Assembly: GCA_934148845.1 (NCBI GenBank)
Contig: CAKPDH010000005.1
Span: forward strand, 1 to 63,325
Direction: 5' to 3'
Origin: an uncultured Bacilli bacterium
GTDB lineage: Bacteria; Bacillota_I; Bacilli_A; RF39; UBA660
DNA: 63,325 bases
Shown: piece after piece, positions 1 through 8,449 of the stretch
How positions within the stretch are numbered: the first letter of the stretch is position 1
Layout of the letters: every line of letters begins with the position of its first letter
Position numbers and translations under genes: made by a program
The notes under the pieces: generated by a model
The model's database searches: none
What the model was told of the DNA's origin: nothing
Seen by the model: the letters and a program-made list of their open reading frames with translations, nothing else

Positions 1-792
1 ACAGGAGATACATTAGCTGATACAGGTTTTAATGTAGTATTTGGTAGTGTTAAGATGAATTATGCAACAACAAAGGTAAGTGTTACTCCAACACAACCAG
101 AAAATGTTTGCTATAACGCAGTTGAAACAGACAAAGGTTTAGAGATATTTGGTTATGATGATTCATGTGGTACTGATGTAGTAATTGGAAGCTCTATTTC
201 ATATCACCCTGTTACAAGTGTAACATTTAATAAATCTTTATGCTTAGAAGAGTATGAAGATTGTGATACGAAAGAAGCTGAGATTAATGCACTTACTAAA
301 GTTGTAGATAAAATAAATTATAAAATGGATAAAGAGTCTAGTGCTTTAGGATATTTAAATTTTGAATATGATACTACTAAAACACTTAGTGGTAGTGTAA
401 ATTCAATTTCTCCTGATTCTTTTGTGAAAAAAGGTATAACAAGTGTAGACATATCTAATAGTGCGATTGAATCAATAGGAATGACTGCATTTTATGATAA
501 TCCTATAAGTAATTTATTATTAAATGAAGGATTAAAGAATATTGGTTCTTATGCTTTTTATGAACATCACTTAAATAATATAATGATTCCATCTAGTGTA
601 GTTACTATTGATGATGGAGCATTTCAAACATATTCGAATTTGTTAGATAGTGTAAGTATTAAGGCTAAAAAAGAAAATATTACAATAGAAAATTCAGAAA
701 ATGTAACATTTAAGTGGAAAGAAGGCACTGAGTGCTATACCTACACGGGTGACATTAAAGATAATCCATGTATTACTTGGGTAAATGGATAA
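1..792 (+). CDS. BspA-like leucine-rich-repeat surface protein, 3' part only
   Basis: The frame is open to the left edge of the window, so the gene is cut and its start and any signal peptide are missing. An ATG at 55 is internal. About 263 residues are visible. The last 130 or so carry degenerate LRR_5/BspA-type repeats of the form IGxxAFYxxxxxxLxxxxGLKNIGSYAFY, which in this family build secreted or surface adhesin-like proteins. The upstream part has scattered cysteines and no recognised domain. There is no LPXTG motif or C-terminal membrane segment, so anchoring would have to lie in the missing N-terminus. A strong terminator follows. The family is clear; the function is not. Confidence 0.7.
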   Translation, partial: TGDTLADTGFNVVFGSVKMNYATTKVSVTPTQPENVCYNAVETDKGLEIFGYDDSCGTDVVIGSSISYHPVTSVTFNKSLCLEEYEDCDTKEAEINALTKVVDKINYKMDKESSALGYLNFEYDTTKTLSGSVNSISPDSFVKKGITSVDISNSAIESIGMTAFYDNPISNLLLNEGLKNIGSYAFYEHHLNNIMIPSSVVTIDDGAFQTYSNLLDSVSIKAKKENITIENSENVTFKWKEGTECYTYTGDIKDNPCITWVNG

Positions 793-809
793 TTTAAAAA
801 AATAATTTG

Positions 810-836
810 AGTAGATTTAAAAAATCTACTTTTTTT
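810..836 (+). terminator. Rho-independent terminator after the LRR protein
   Basis: Nine-base arms AGTAGATTT / AAATCTACT are separated by three A residues and followed by six T residues. It ends the LRR gene and insulates prmC, whose start is only 24 bases further on. Confidence 0.85.
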
Positions 837-859
837 GATATAATTAAAAAGGTGTTTAT

Positions 860-1582
860 ATGAATGAGATTGAATATTTAAAAAAATATTATAAAGGAAA
901 TATAGATGATGCTATTAAAAGATTAAATAATTTAGAACCTGTTCAATATATTGTTGGTGATGTTGATTTTTATGGAAATATAATAAAGGTAGATAAAAGA
1001 GTATTAATACCTAGATTTGAAACAGAAGAATTAATTTATAAAACTTTAAAGTTAATTTCAAATGATAATATAGATATAGTAGATATTGGTACTGGTAGTG
1101 GTTGTATTGCTATAACATTAAAGAAGAAACTACCTAATGCTAATATAGATGCTGTAGATATTATGGAAGATGCATTATCATTAGCACGTGAAAATGCATT
1201 ATTAAATAATGTTTCAATTGATTTTTACTGGAGTGATATTTTAAGTAATCTTAAAGGTAAGTATGATGTTATAATAAGTAATCCACCATATATAGCATAT
1301 GATGAAGAAATTATGGATGTAGTTAAAAATAACGAACCACATGTTGCTTTATATGCAGATCATGACGGATTATATTATTATGAAGAAATACTTAAAAATT
1401 GCAAGAAATATCTTAAAGATAAATTTATTATTGCATTTGAAATAGGTTATTTGCAAGGTGATAGTTTAATTAATTTAGCACATAAATATCTAGATAATAT
1501 AAAAGTATGGATTTGTAAAGATATGCAAGGTTTTGATAGATTTTGTTTTATAACAAATAAAGAGGAATTATGGAAGCAATAG
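860..1582 (+). CDS. prmC: Release factor glutamine N5-methyltransferase PrmC
   Basis: PrmC methylates the glutamine of the GGQ motif in peptide-chain release factors RF1 and RF2 in the cytoplasm. The SAM-binding motif VDIGTGSGCIAI lies near residue 75 and the NPPY active-site signature (IISNPPYIAY) near residue 138. At 240 residues it is shorter than the usual 275-290. The loss is in the N-terminal helical domain that contacts the release factor: the PVQYIVG motif sits near residue 28 instead of about 50. The start codon has AAAGGTG upstream. It overlaps rnhB by 13 bases, indicating coupled translation. In many Bacillota prmC follows prfA; here an unrelated surface gene precedes it. Confidence 0.93.
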   Translation: MNEIEYLKKYYKGNIDDAIKRLNNLEPVQYIVGDVDFYGNIIKVDKRVLIPRFETEELIYKTLKLISNDNIDIVDIGTGSGCIAITLKKKLPNANIDAVDIMEDALSLARENALLNNVSIDFYWSDILSNLKGKYDVIISNPPYIAYDEEIMDVVKNNEPHVALYADHDGLYYYEEILKNCKKYLKDKFIIAFEIGYLQGDSLINLAHKYLDNIKVWICKDMQGFDRFCFITNKEELWKQ

Positions 1583-2208
1583 ATAATTATAAATATGAAA
1601 GACAGTTAAATGAAAAAGGTATTTATATAATAGGTGGAGTAGATGAAGTAGGTAGAGGACCTTTAGTTGGTAATGTGGTTGCTGCTTGTTGTGTATTACC
1701 TAAAAATTTTAAATTAGATGGGTTAACTGATTCTAAAAAATTAAGTGAAAAGAAGAGAAATGAATATTATGATTATATAATAAATAATTGTATAGCATAT
1801 GGTATTGGTGAAGTTTCACCAAGTGAAATAGATAAAATTAATATATATGAAGCAAGTAGAAAAGCTATGATGATAGCTATATCTAAAGTAATGGAAAAAG
1901 TTAAATTAGAGCATGTTCTAGTTGATGCAATGCCTTTAATAGATTTAGATATACCTAGTACATCTATTATAAAGGGAGACTTAAAGAGTATTAGTATATC
2001 AGCTGCAAGTGTACTTGCTAAGGTTACTCGTGATAGGCAAATGTATGATTTAGATAAAAAGTATCCTATGTATGGTTTTAAAGATCATAAAGGATATCCT
2101 ACAAAAAAACATATAGACGCTATAAATAAGTATGGAATACTTGATATGTATAGAAAATCTTATAATCCTGTAAAAAAAGTATTAGAAAATAATAAAATTG
2201 ATAAATAA
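1570..2208 (+). CDS. rnhB: Ribonuclease HII
   Basis: RNase HII cleaves RNA in RNA-DNA hybrids and removes single misincorporated ribonucleotides from DNA. The motif GVDEVGRGPLVG near residue 24 carries the catalytic Asp-Glu pair. LTDSKKLSEKKR and the later DAMPL region supply further acidic residues, and the C-terminal GFKDHKGYPTKKH block is typical of type 2 RNase H. Its 212 residues are normal for the short form without the N-terminal substrate-binding domain. It overlaps the end of prmC and so is probably co-transcribed with it. Confidence 0.93.
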   Translation: MEAIDNYKYERQLNEKGIYIIGGVDEVGRGPLVGNVVAACCVLPKNFKLDGLTDSKKLSEKKRNEYYDYIINNCIAYGIGEVSPSEIDKINIYEASRKAMMIAISKVMEKVKLEHVLVDAMPLIDLDIPSTSIIKGDLKSISISAASVLAKVTRDRQMYDLDKKYPMYGFKDHKGYPTKKHIDAINKYGILDMYRKSYNPVKKVLENNKIDK

Positions 2209-2304
2209 GTGTTAATTAATTTGGATATAATATACTATATCTTGTTTTTGTTCTTTTAATATTTAGAAAAATATATTATAATATATCATATTTAGGAGGT
2301 TAAT

Positions 2305-3006
2305 ATGTCTTATATAGAATTTATAAATGTTAAAAAAACTTATAATATGGGTGAAGTTGAAATAAATGCTTTAAATAACACTAGTTTCAAAGTAGAAAAA
2401 GGTGAACTTGTTTGTATACTTGGTCCTAGTGGAGCAGGAAAGACTACTTGTTTAAATATTTTGGGTGGAATGGATAGCGCTACAAGTGGAACTGTAATAG
2501 TGGATAATACAAACATAACTAAGCTAAAAAGCAAAGAACTTATTAAATATAGAAGAAATGATATTGGGTTTGTATTTCAATTTTATAATTTAGTTCAAAA
2601 TCTTACTGCTTTAGAAAATGTTGAATTGGCTGTTCAGTTATGTCGCGACCATCTTGATCCTAAAACTATATTAAAAAGGGTTGGGCTAAATAATAGAATG
2701 GATAATTTTCCATCACAATTATCAGGTGGAGAGCAGCAGAGAGTATCTATAGCGCGAGCTATTGCTAAAAATCCTAAGTTACTTTTATGTGATGAACCAA
2801 CTGGAGCACTTGATTATAAAACAGGAAAACAAATATTAGGACTACTAGAGGAAGTATCAAGGAAAGAAAAAATGACAGTAATAATAATTACTCATAATAC
2901 AGCTATAGCGCCTATGGCAGACAAAGTAATAAAATTTAAAAATGGTAAAGTAGAAGATATTATAATAAATAAAAATCCTAAACCAATTGAAAGTATAGAG
3001 TGGTAA
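2305..3006 (+). CDS. ABC transporter ATP-binding protein, LolD/MacB/YknY type
   Basis: Cytoplasmic ATPase of an FtsX-type ABC system. Visible in order: Walker A GPSGAGKT (about residue 40), Q-loop FVFQFYNL, signature LSGGEQQR (about 141), Walker B LLLCDEPTGALD and H-loop IITHN. The start is preceded by AGGAGG. The permease begins two bases after its stop, so the two form one transporter. Proteins of this subfamily drive MacB-like or BceAB-like export, removal or mechanotransmission machines rather than classical import. The substrate cannot be told from sequence. Confidence 0.92.
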   Translation: MSYIEFINVKKTYNMGEVEINALNNTSFKVEKGELVCILGPSGAGKTTCLNILGGMDSATSGTVIVDNTNITKLKSKELIKYRRNDIGFVFQFYNLVQNLTALENVELAVQLCRDHLDPKTILKRVGLNNRMDNFPSQLSGGEQQRVSIARAIAKNPKLLLCDEPTGALDYKTGKQILGLLEEVSRKEKMTVIIITHNTAIAPMADKVIKFKNGKVEDIIINKNPKPIESIEW

Positions 3007-3007
3007 T

Positions 3008-6007
3008 ATGGATAGAATACTAACTAATAGTTTAAGGACAATAAAAAAATACTTTCCTAGATTTTTATCACTTATTATTATGAGTATGCTTGGTGTGTTT
3101 ACATTTGTAGGTCTTAGATCTACAGCGCCAGATATGATGAAAACATTATCTTCATATCTGGATAATTATAATACTTATGATTTTAAAATAATCTCAACTA
3201 TGGGACTTACTGATGATGATATTGAATCTTTAAAAAATCTTTCTTATGTAAATTTTGTAGAGGGTATTTATTCCAAAGATATATTAATAAATATAAGTGA
3301 TGAAGATTATGTAATAAATGTATCCTCTCTTCCTAAAAATATTAATAAATTAAAATTAATAAACGGACGTATGCCTAGTCAAGATGATGAAATAGTAGTA
3401 GAAGAAAATCTATTAATTAAAAATAATTTAAAAATAGGTGATAAATTAAAAATAGAATCAGACATTTTAAATAAATCTTTGTATACTATAACTGGAACTA
3501 TTTCAAGTACTTTGTATTATAATAATAGCGCAACTAATAATGTTAGAGGGAATACATCTATAGGTACTGGCGTTGTAAATTATTATTCATATGTACCTTC
3601 TTCTAGTTTTAATATAGATTATTATACTAGTATATATTTAACTGTTAATAATGATTATGAAACTAATAGTAGTAAATATAATAAGCTTATTAATAATGTA
3701 AGAAATGAAATTGAGTCTATTAAAAGTTTAAGAGAAGACATTAGATATGATAGTATTAAAAGTGAATCTAAAAATAAAGTAGATGAGTTAAATGATGAAG
3801 TAAATAAAGAACTTGAATCTTCTTTAAAAAATATAATAGATGGTAAAAAAAGTTTAGATTCTTATTTAAAAAAATTAAACGAATATAATAATTATATAAA
3901 TGAGTCTAATACTAAATTACAAAATGTAAAAATAACATTAAATAAAAGCAGAGAAGAATTAAATAAAGTTATATCCAAAAATAATATAGATATAAATTCC
4001 ATAGATAAAACCATTAATTTATTAAATGAAGAGTTAGCCAAATTACAAGAAAGTATTAAGAATTTAAATCAAGATAGTAATGAATATATAGTATTAAATG
4101 AACAAATAAAGTCCTTACAAAATAAGATATCTATATTAATAGAAGTAAAAGAAAAAAATACTAAATTGAATTTGATGTTTGATGACTATGAAAAAAATGT
4201 ACAAGAGTTAAATAAAAAAACAAAAGAATATAATACTGAAGTTAATAAGTATAATTTAAATTTAAAAAAATATAACGAGAGTCTTTATCAATATAATATA
4301 AAAAGTAGGGAAGCAAAATTAAAAGTAAGTGATGCTTATGATAAACTTAATTTAATAAATAAACCTACATGGTACATATATGATAGAACTAATTATGAAA
4401 CTTATAATGAATATATTGATGATACTAATAGTATAAATAATTTATCAAGTGTATTTCCAAGTTTATTTTTCTTAGTATCTATATTAATAAGTTTAATATC
4501 CATGAATAGAATGGTGGAAGATGATAGAGGAGAAATTGGTACACTAAAGTCATTAGGCTTTTCTAATGTAAGAATAATGAATAAATATTTATTATTTTCT
4601 CTATTAGCAACAATAATAGGAACTATAATAGGAAGTGTTTTAGGTACTATTATTATACCTAAAATGATATTTGAAATATATAAAATTTTATTTAGTTTAC
4701 CTAGTTTAAACCTTTGTATAAATAAAAATTCTATATTAATAGGTTTTATTGTATCTTTAGTTTGTGTATGTGGAACTTCTATACTAACAGTTATGAAAGT
4801 CGTAAAGGAAAGGCCTGCTAGCTTAATGAGACCTAAAGCTCCTAAAAATGGCAAAAGAGTTATAATTGAAAAAATATCATTTATATGGAATAGACTTAAA
4901 TTTTCTAATAAAATTACTATAAGAAACTTATTTAGATATAAAAAAAGAGTAATTGCTACAATTATTGGAATATCAGGATGTACTGGACTTATTTTATGTG
5001 GATTTGGTATTCGTGATGCAATTGTAGATATAGCTTATAATCAATATGGTAAAATATTTACATTTGATGGCCTTATGTATGTGGATTCTATAAATGATGA
5101 TGTTAAAAATTTATTAAATAATAAATATATTAAAAACTCAGTAAATATACAAAATGTAAGTGCTAAAGTGGACGATACAGAAGTTAAGTTATATGTTACA
5201 GAATCAAATGATGAATTAAAAAATATGATGAATTTAATTGATTATAAAACAAATGAATTAAAAGCTCTTAAAGATAATGAAGTTATGATTACTGAAAAGC
5301 TTGCTATTATAAAAGATTTAAAAGTAGGCGATGAAATAGAAGTATTAGATGTAAATAATAAATTATCTAAATATAAAATATCTGGTATAGTAAAAAATCA
5401 TATAAATCATTATATATTTTTAACAAAAAATACATATGAATCTCATATAGGTAAGTTTAGTCCTAATGTAATTTATTTTAATATTACAAGTGATAATGAT
5501 TTAGTAAAAGAAGAATTATCTTCTATGTTACTTCATAATGATAATGTAATAAATGTATCATATGTATCAGAATTAACTACAAAGGTGCTTAATATGTTAA
5601 AATCTTTAAATGAAGTTGTAGTTATATTAATTGTTCTTGCATCACTTTTATCTTTTGTTGTTTTATATAATTTATCTAATATAAATATAAATGAAAGAAA
5701 AAGAGAAATAGCTACATTAAAAGTGTTAGGATTCTATAATAAAGAAGTTGATAATTATATAACTAAAGAAAATATTATATTAACTATAGTGGGGATAACT
5801 CTTGGATTAATATTTGGATATTATCTTACTAATATAGTAATATCGACTGTTGAAATAGAAAAAGCTAGATTTTTAAGAGGAATAAGTATATATAGTTATA
5901 TAATATCAGCTTTAATATCAGTATTGTTTACTGTAATAGTTAATATTGTTACTCATTTTTCACTTAAGAAGATAGATATGATAGAAAGCTTAAAAAGCGT
6001 GGAATAA
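3008..6007 (+). CDS. FtsX-family ABC permease with long extracellular coiled coil
   Basis: Membrane partner of the preceding ATPase, 999 residues. One transmembrane helix lies near residues 17-38. An extracytoplasmic region then contains a MacB-type periplasmic core followed by about 200 residues (roughly 255-460) of Asn/Lys/Glu-rich coiled coil. Three helices (about 480-600) form the first FtsX domain. A second, shorter FtsX module follows: helix near 650, extracytoplasmic domain, three terminal helices with NINERKREIATLKVLGFYN. The duplicated FtsX architecture resembles large Bacillota permeases of unknown substrate. The coiled coil could reach through the wall to a partner; that part is inference. 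Confidence 0.85.
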   Translation: MDRILTNSLRTIKKYFPRFLSLIIMSMLGVFTFVGLRSTAPDMMKTLSSYLDNYNTYDFKIISTMGLTDDDIESLKNLSYVNFVEGIYSKDILINISDEDYVINVSSLPKNINKLKLINGRMPSQDDEIVVEENLLIKNNLKIGDKLKIESDILNKSLYTITGTISSTLYYNNSATNNVRGNTSIGTGVVNYYSYVPSSSFNIDYYTSIYLTVNNDYETNSSKYNKLINNVRNEIESIKSLREDIRYDSIKSESKNKVDELNDEVNKELESSLKNIIDGKKSLDSYLKKLNEYNNYINESNTKLQNVKITLNKSREELNKVISKNNIDINSIDKTINLLNEELAKLQESIKNLNQDSNEYIVLNEQIKSLQNKISILIEVKEKNTKLNLMFDDYEKNVQELNKKTKEYNTEVNKYNLNLKKYNESLYQYNIKSREAKLKVSDAYDKLNLINKPTWYIYDRTNYETYNEYIDDTNSINNLSSVFPSLFFLVSILISLISMNRMVEDDRGEIGTLKSLGFSNVRIMNKYLLFSLLATIIGTIIGSVLGTIIIPKMIFEIYKILFSLPSLNLCINKNSILIGFIVSLVCVCGTSILTVMKVVKERPASLMRPKAPKNGKRVIIEKISFIWNRLKFSNKITIRNLFRYKKRVIATIIGISGCTGLILCGFGIRDAIVDIAYNQYGKIFTFDGLMYVDSINDDVKNLLNNKYIKNSVNIQNVSAKVDDTEVKLYVTESNDELKNMMNLIDYKTNELKALKDNEVMITEKLAIIKDLKVGDEIEVLDVNNKLSKYKISGIVKNHINHYIFLTKNTYESHIGKFSPNVIYFNITSDNDLVKEELSSMLLHNDNVINVSYVSELTTKVLNMLKSLNEVVVILIVLASLLSFVVLYNLSNININERKREIATLKVLGFYNKEVDNYITKENIILTIVGITLGLIFGYYLTNIVISTVEIEKARFLRGISIYSYIISALISVLFTVIVNIVTHFSLKKIDMIESLKSVE

Positions 6008-6031
6008 AAAGTACTTAAATGTACTTTTTTT
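6006..6031 (+). terminator. Terminator after the ABC operon
   Basis: AAAAGTAC / GTACTTTT arms with a TTAAAT loop, followed by a run of T. It overlaps the stop codon of the permease gene. Confidence 0.75.
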
Positions 6032-6035
6032 GTAT

Positions 6036-6060
6036 AAAAAAAATCTTGAAATTCAAGATT
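6036..6060 (-). terminator. Terminator of the tRNA-Arg transcript
   Basis: On the minus strand AATCTTGAA / TTCAAGATT arms are followed by a T-run (the A-run at 6036-6043 on the plus strand). It lies just downstream of the tRNA-Arg 3' end. Confidence 0.75.
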
Positions 6061-6071
6061 TTAAATTCATA

Positions 6072-6148
6072 TGGTGTCCCAGAAGGGATTCGAACCCCTG
6101 ACACTCGCCTTAGAAGGGCGATGCTCTATCCAGCTGAGCTACTGAGAC
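6072..6148 (-). tRNA. tRNA-Arg (anticodon UCU)
   Basis: Complete cloverleaf on the minus strand. The acceptor stem GTCTCAG pairs with CTGGGAC (one G-T pair). The D-arm is GCTC...GAGC, the anticodon loop CTTCTAA gives UCU, the T-loop is TTCGAAT, and CCA is encoded at the 3' end. It decodes AGA and AGG, the preferred Arg codons in this AT-rich sequence. Confidence 0.97.
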
Positions 6149-6192
6149 ATCTCGTTCCAAGGAACAAGATAATTATATAATAAATATAAAAA

Positions 6193-7152
6193 TTATTCAA
6201 TAGTTTTTTGAACACTTTTATAAATTTCTTCATTTTCTACATTAAAAACTATATTTTTAACATCATAATTATCATTAATTGATAAACAAATAGTATATAT
6301 AACTTCTTCAAGTATTTCTTTAGTATTAATATCATTAAATATAGCATTATTAAAGTCAATTGTTAACATATCATTCTCATCACTAACAGACAATATTTTA
6401 GTATTACTATTTAAATAACTTAATAAATTAGTTTTATATACATTACTACTACTTAATTCATCTATTATTATTTCAATTTTACTTCTATTATCATTATTTA
6501 TTTTAGTTACTGGTACATAATATTCATTATCATTAAATTTACTTAAATAATATATTGTTGTTTTATTTATATTATTAGTATTATTTATATCATATTCTTT
6601 ATTAATTCCATAGCTTCTATCTAAAGTAGATGGAAGTGTTATATTACTTTTTGGTAGGGTAGTTAATACTTTATCTTCTACTAATATCATTACTTTATTA
6701 ATATTATCTAAACTAGTTAAAGTATATACAATTGCTTCAACTATTCTTTCTTCATTTTTAATATTAGTATTCATAAGTTCTTTATTAAAATTAACTTTAA
6801 TTAAGTTATTTTCAATTGTTATACCAAGTACTTGAGTATTAGCTGGAATAAGTGCTTTAAATCCATTAGGAATTTTATTTTGCATATTACTATCTATGAT
6901 TAAACCTTCAATTAATTCTTTAGCAAGTTCATTAATTTTATCTTTTGTCGTAGTTATATCTGTACTTGCTAGATAGTCATTAGAATCAAGTAAAAATATT
7001 TTATTTTTTTTCTCTACTTTATTAACATATATTAATTCTTCTTTTATGTTATCTGTTTTACTTTGTTTATTTGGAATTACATAGACTAGAAATATTGCAA
7101 ATAAAACAACTAAAGATAATAATATTTTTTTTAAACAAAATCTTTTAATCAA
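6193..7152 (-). CDS. gerM: Spore germination/sporulation protein GerM-like
   Basis: Two GerMN domains are visible, roughly residues 70-165 and 215-310, each with the Ile/Val-rich pattern ending in VKVNFNKE- or LTIDFNNA-like strands and a following LTSL/ICLS helix. In Bacillus subtilis GerM is a cell-envelope protein needed for sporulation septum peptidoglycan and germination. An N-terminal transmembrane helix is present but there is no lipobox, unlike the B. subtilis lipoprotein. I place the start at TTG 7152, because the GTG at 7161 lies inside the AGGTGAT ribosome-binding site. It sits 3' of gerE on the same strand. Confidence 0.8.
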   Translation of the reverse strand: MIKRFCLKKILLSLVVLFAIFLVYVIPNKQSKTDNIKEELIYVNKVEKKNKIFLLDSNDYLASTDITTTKDKINELAKELIEGLIIDSNMQNKIPNGFKALIPANTQVLGITIENNLIKVNFNKELMNTNIKNEERIVEAIVYTLTSLDNINKVMILVEDKVLTTLPKSNITLPSTLDRSYGINKEYDINNTNNINKTTIYYLSKFNDNEYYVPVTKINNDNRSKIEIIIDELSSSNVYKTNLLSYLNSNTKILSVSDENDMLTIDFNNAIFNDINTKEILEEVIYTICLSINDNYDVKNIVFNVENEEIYKSVQKTIE

Positions 7153-7176
7153 ATAAATCACCTATAAAATTATATG

Positions 7177-7203
7177 AAAAAAACGTAAATATATACGTTT
7201 TAT
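7177..7203 (-). terminator. Terminator between gerE and gerM
   Basis: On the minus strand AAACGTA / TACGTTT arms with a six-base loop are followed by seven T residues. It starts within the gerE stop codon, so gerE transcripts probably end here, with some read-through possible into gerM. Confidence 0.7.
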
Positions 7204-7406
7204 AATGTAATTTCTCCAAGTCTTAAAAGTTCAACAACAGCGCTTGCTCGCCCTTTAACGCCAAGTTTTTGCATAGCATTCGATATATGATTTCTAACTG
7301 TTTTTTCACTAATTTTTAAAGTTTTTGCTATTTCTTTTGTAGTTTTATTAATAATTAACATTTCAAACACTTGCTTTTCTCTTTTTGTTAAAATATCTTT
7401 TTTCAT
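7200..7406 (-). CDS. gerE: GerE-like LuxR-family transcription factor
   Basis: Sixty-eight residues forming only the LuxR-type DNA-binding domain: LTKREKQVFEML, then TTKEIAKTLKISEKTVRNHI (helix-turn-helix) and MQKLGVKGRASAVVELLRLG. There is no receiver or sensor domain. That matches GerE (74 residues in B. subtilis), the last regulator of the mother-cell sporulation cascade. The neighbouring spoIIIAH and gerM and the sigma-K-type promoter upstream support this over a generic LuxR protein. GAGGT precedes the ATG. Confidence 0.88.
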   Translation of the reverse strand: MKKDILTKREKQVFEMLIINKTTKEIAKTLKISEKTVRNHISNAMQKLGVKGRASAVVELLRLGEITL

Positions 7407-7449
7407 ACATACCTCACTTCCTAGTAGAGTGGCTTATATTTTCTCATAT

Positions 7450-7476
7450 TATTGTATGTTTAATTTTACATAAAGT
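7450..7476 (-). promoter_or_regulatory. Sigma-K-type promoter of gerE
   Basis: On the minus strand an AC dinucleotide (7475-7476) is followed after exactly 16 bases by CATACAATA (7450-7458). This matches the sigma-K consensus AC-N16-CATANNNTA. In B. subtilis gerE is transcribed by sigma-K RNA polymerase, so position, spacing and gene identity agree. Confidence 0.65.
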
Positions 7477-7498
7477 GATTGTGTATGCCTAAAAAAAT

Positions 7499-8008
7499 CT
7501 ATTTTTGAAATTTAACAGTTATATATTTTTGATCTTCATAATTAGATTGTATAGTTCTCATAATATTATTTGCTAGTTCTTCATTATGAGTTTCACTATT
7601 TACAGTAATGCTTATTTGATTATTATTAATTTTAATAAAGGAATTAAGTTTGTGTATTTCCTTAACTTGAGCTTCTAATTTTTCTTCTTCACTTCTTGTA
7701 TTATTTAATTCTTTTATTTTATCATAAGCTTTATTTTTTTCTTCGGTACTAGAACTATTATTAGTTAAAACTTGTTTTAATTCTTCTATTTCCTTATTCA
7801 TAGCTTCATCTGCTTCTACTCTAAGAGATACTAAAAGATCGCTTTTTTCAACAGATATTGTAGGTTTATTTTTTTCACCTTTTTCTTCTTTACTTACTAC
7901 TTTATTATTTGTAAGTAATAATTCACTTGGCATCGTAATATAATATATACTTAATACGAGTATTAAACTAAAAAGTGTTAAAAACCATAAACTTCTTTTA
8001 TTTATCAT
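7499..8008 (-). CDS. spoIIIAH: SpoIIIAH-like sporulation channel protein
   Basis: SpoIIIAH sits in the mother-cell membrane around the forespore and joins SpoIIQ to form the feeding-tube channel. The sequence shows an N-terminal transmembrane helix (about 8-27), a charged linker with coiled-coil character (VEADEAMNKEIEELKQVL), and a C-terminal YscJ/ring-building-like domain ending in ISITVNSETHNEELANNIMR. Its 169 residues are shorter than the 218 of B. subtilis. It stands alone here, without spoIIIAA-AG beside it. AGGAGG precedes the ATG. A GAATAATT element further upstream is faintly sigma-E-like. Confidence 0.82.
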   Translation of the reverse strand: MINKRSLWFLTLFSLILVLSIYYITMPSELLLTNNKVVSKEEKGEKNKPTISVEKSDLLVSLRVEADEAMNKEIEELKQVLTNNSSSTEEKNKAYDKIKELNNTRSEEEKLEAQVKEIHKLNSFIKINNNQISITVNSETHNEELANNIMRTIQSNYEDQKYITVKFQK

Positions 8009-8134
8009 AAAATCCTCCTTATTATTTCTATTAGATTATATTTACTTAATTTCTAATTATTCCAAAAAAATGTGCAAACATATTCTTTGCATACAATCAA
8101 TTTATAGTTATGAGATAATATGTGTGGTGGTAGT

Positions 8135-8389
8135 ATGCAAAACACAAAACTTTTTAAGTCAAAGGACGATATACAATATATAGTTGGACTTAACGTTAGA
8201 AAAGTTTGCAAAGAAAAGAATATTAATTTAATGGAATTTTCTGAAGAAATAGATATTTCATATGAATATTTAAGACATATTGTCAGTACGGGAGGACAAA
8301 AGTCGTTATCATTTTATTCAATGTATAAGATAGCTAAAATACTTGGTGTAACGATGGATGAGCTTTGTGAAGGTATTTTTGAAGATTAA
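8135..8389 (+). CDS. Small XRE-family helix-turn-helix regulator
   Basis: About 84 residues forming a single HTH_3 domain: VGLNVRKVCKEKNINLMEFSEEIDIS, then YEYLRHI and a YKIAKILGVTMDELCEG tail. I chose ATG 8135, with GGTGG five bases upstream, over ATG 8120, which has no ribosome-binding site. It faces away from spoIIIAH. The target is unknown; the two orphan genes downstream are one possibility. A terminator at its 3' end separates it from them. Confidence 0.75.
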   Translation: MQNTKLFKSKDDIQYIVGLNVRKVCKEKNINLMEFSEEIDISYEYLRHIVSTGGQKSLSFYSMYKIAKILGVTMDELCEGIFED

Positions 8390-8402
8390 ATACCTTTTTT
8401 TC
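8371..8402 (+). terminator. Terminator after the XRE regulator
   Basis: GGTATTT / AAATACC arms (8372-8378 and 8388-8394) are followed by seven T residues; the hairpin overlaps the stop codon. Confidence 0.75.
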
Positions 8403-8431
8403 TTGCTTTTTATAATAATTAATTATATAAT
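8403..8431 (+). promoter_or_regulatory. Sigma-A-type promoter of the orphan pair 8450-9354
   Basis: TTGCTT, 17 bases, TATAAT. Directly downstream of the preceding terminator and 18 bases upstream of the first orphan gene. Confidence 0.55.
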
Positions 8432-8449
8432 ACATACCTGGTGCTTAAT

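Noticed and set aside
55..792. A complete gene starting at ATG 55
   Set aside because: The frame is open all the way to base 1 and there is no ribosome-binding site before 55, so the gene is truncated by the window edge.
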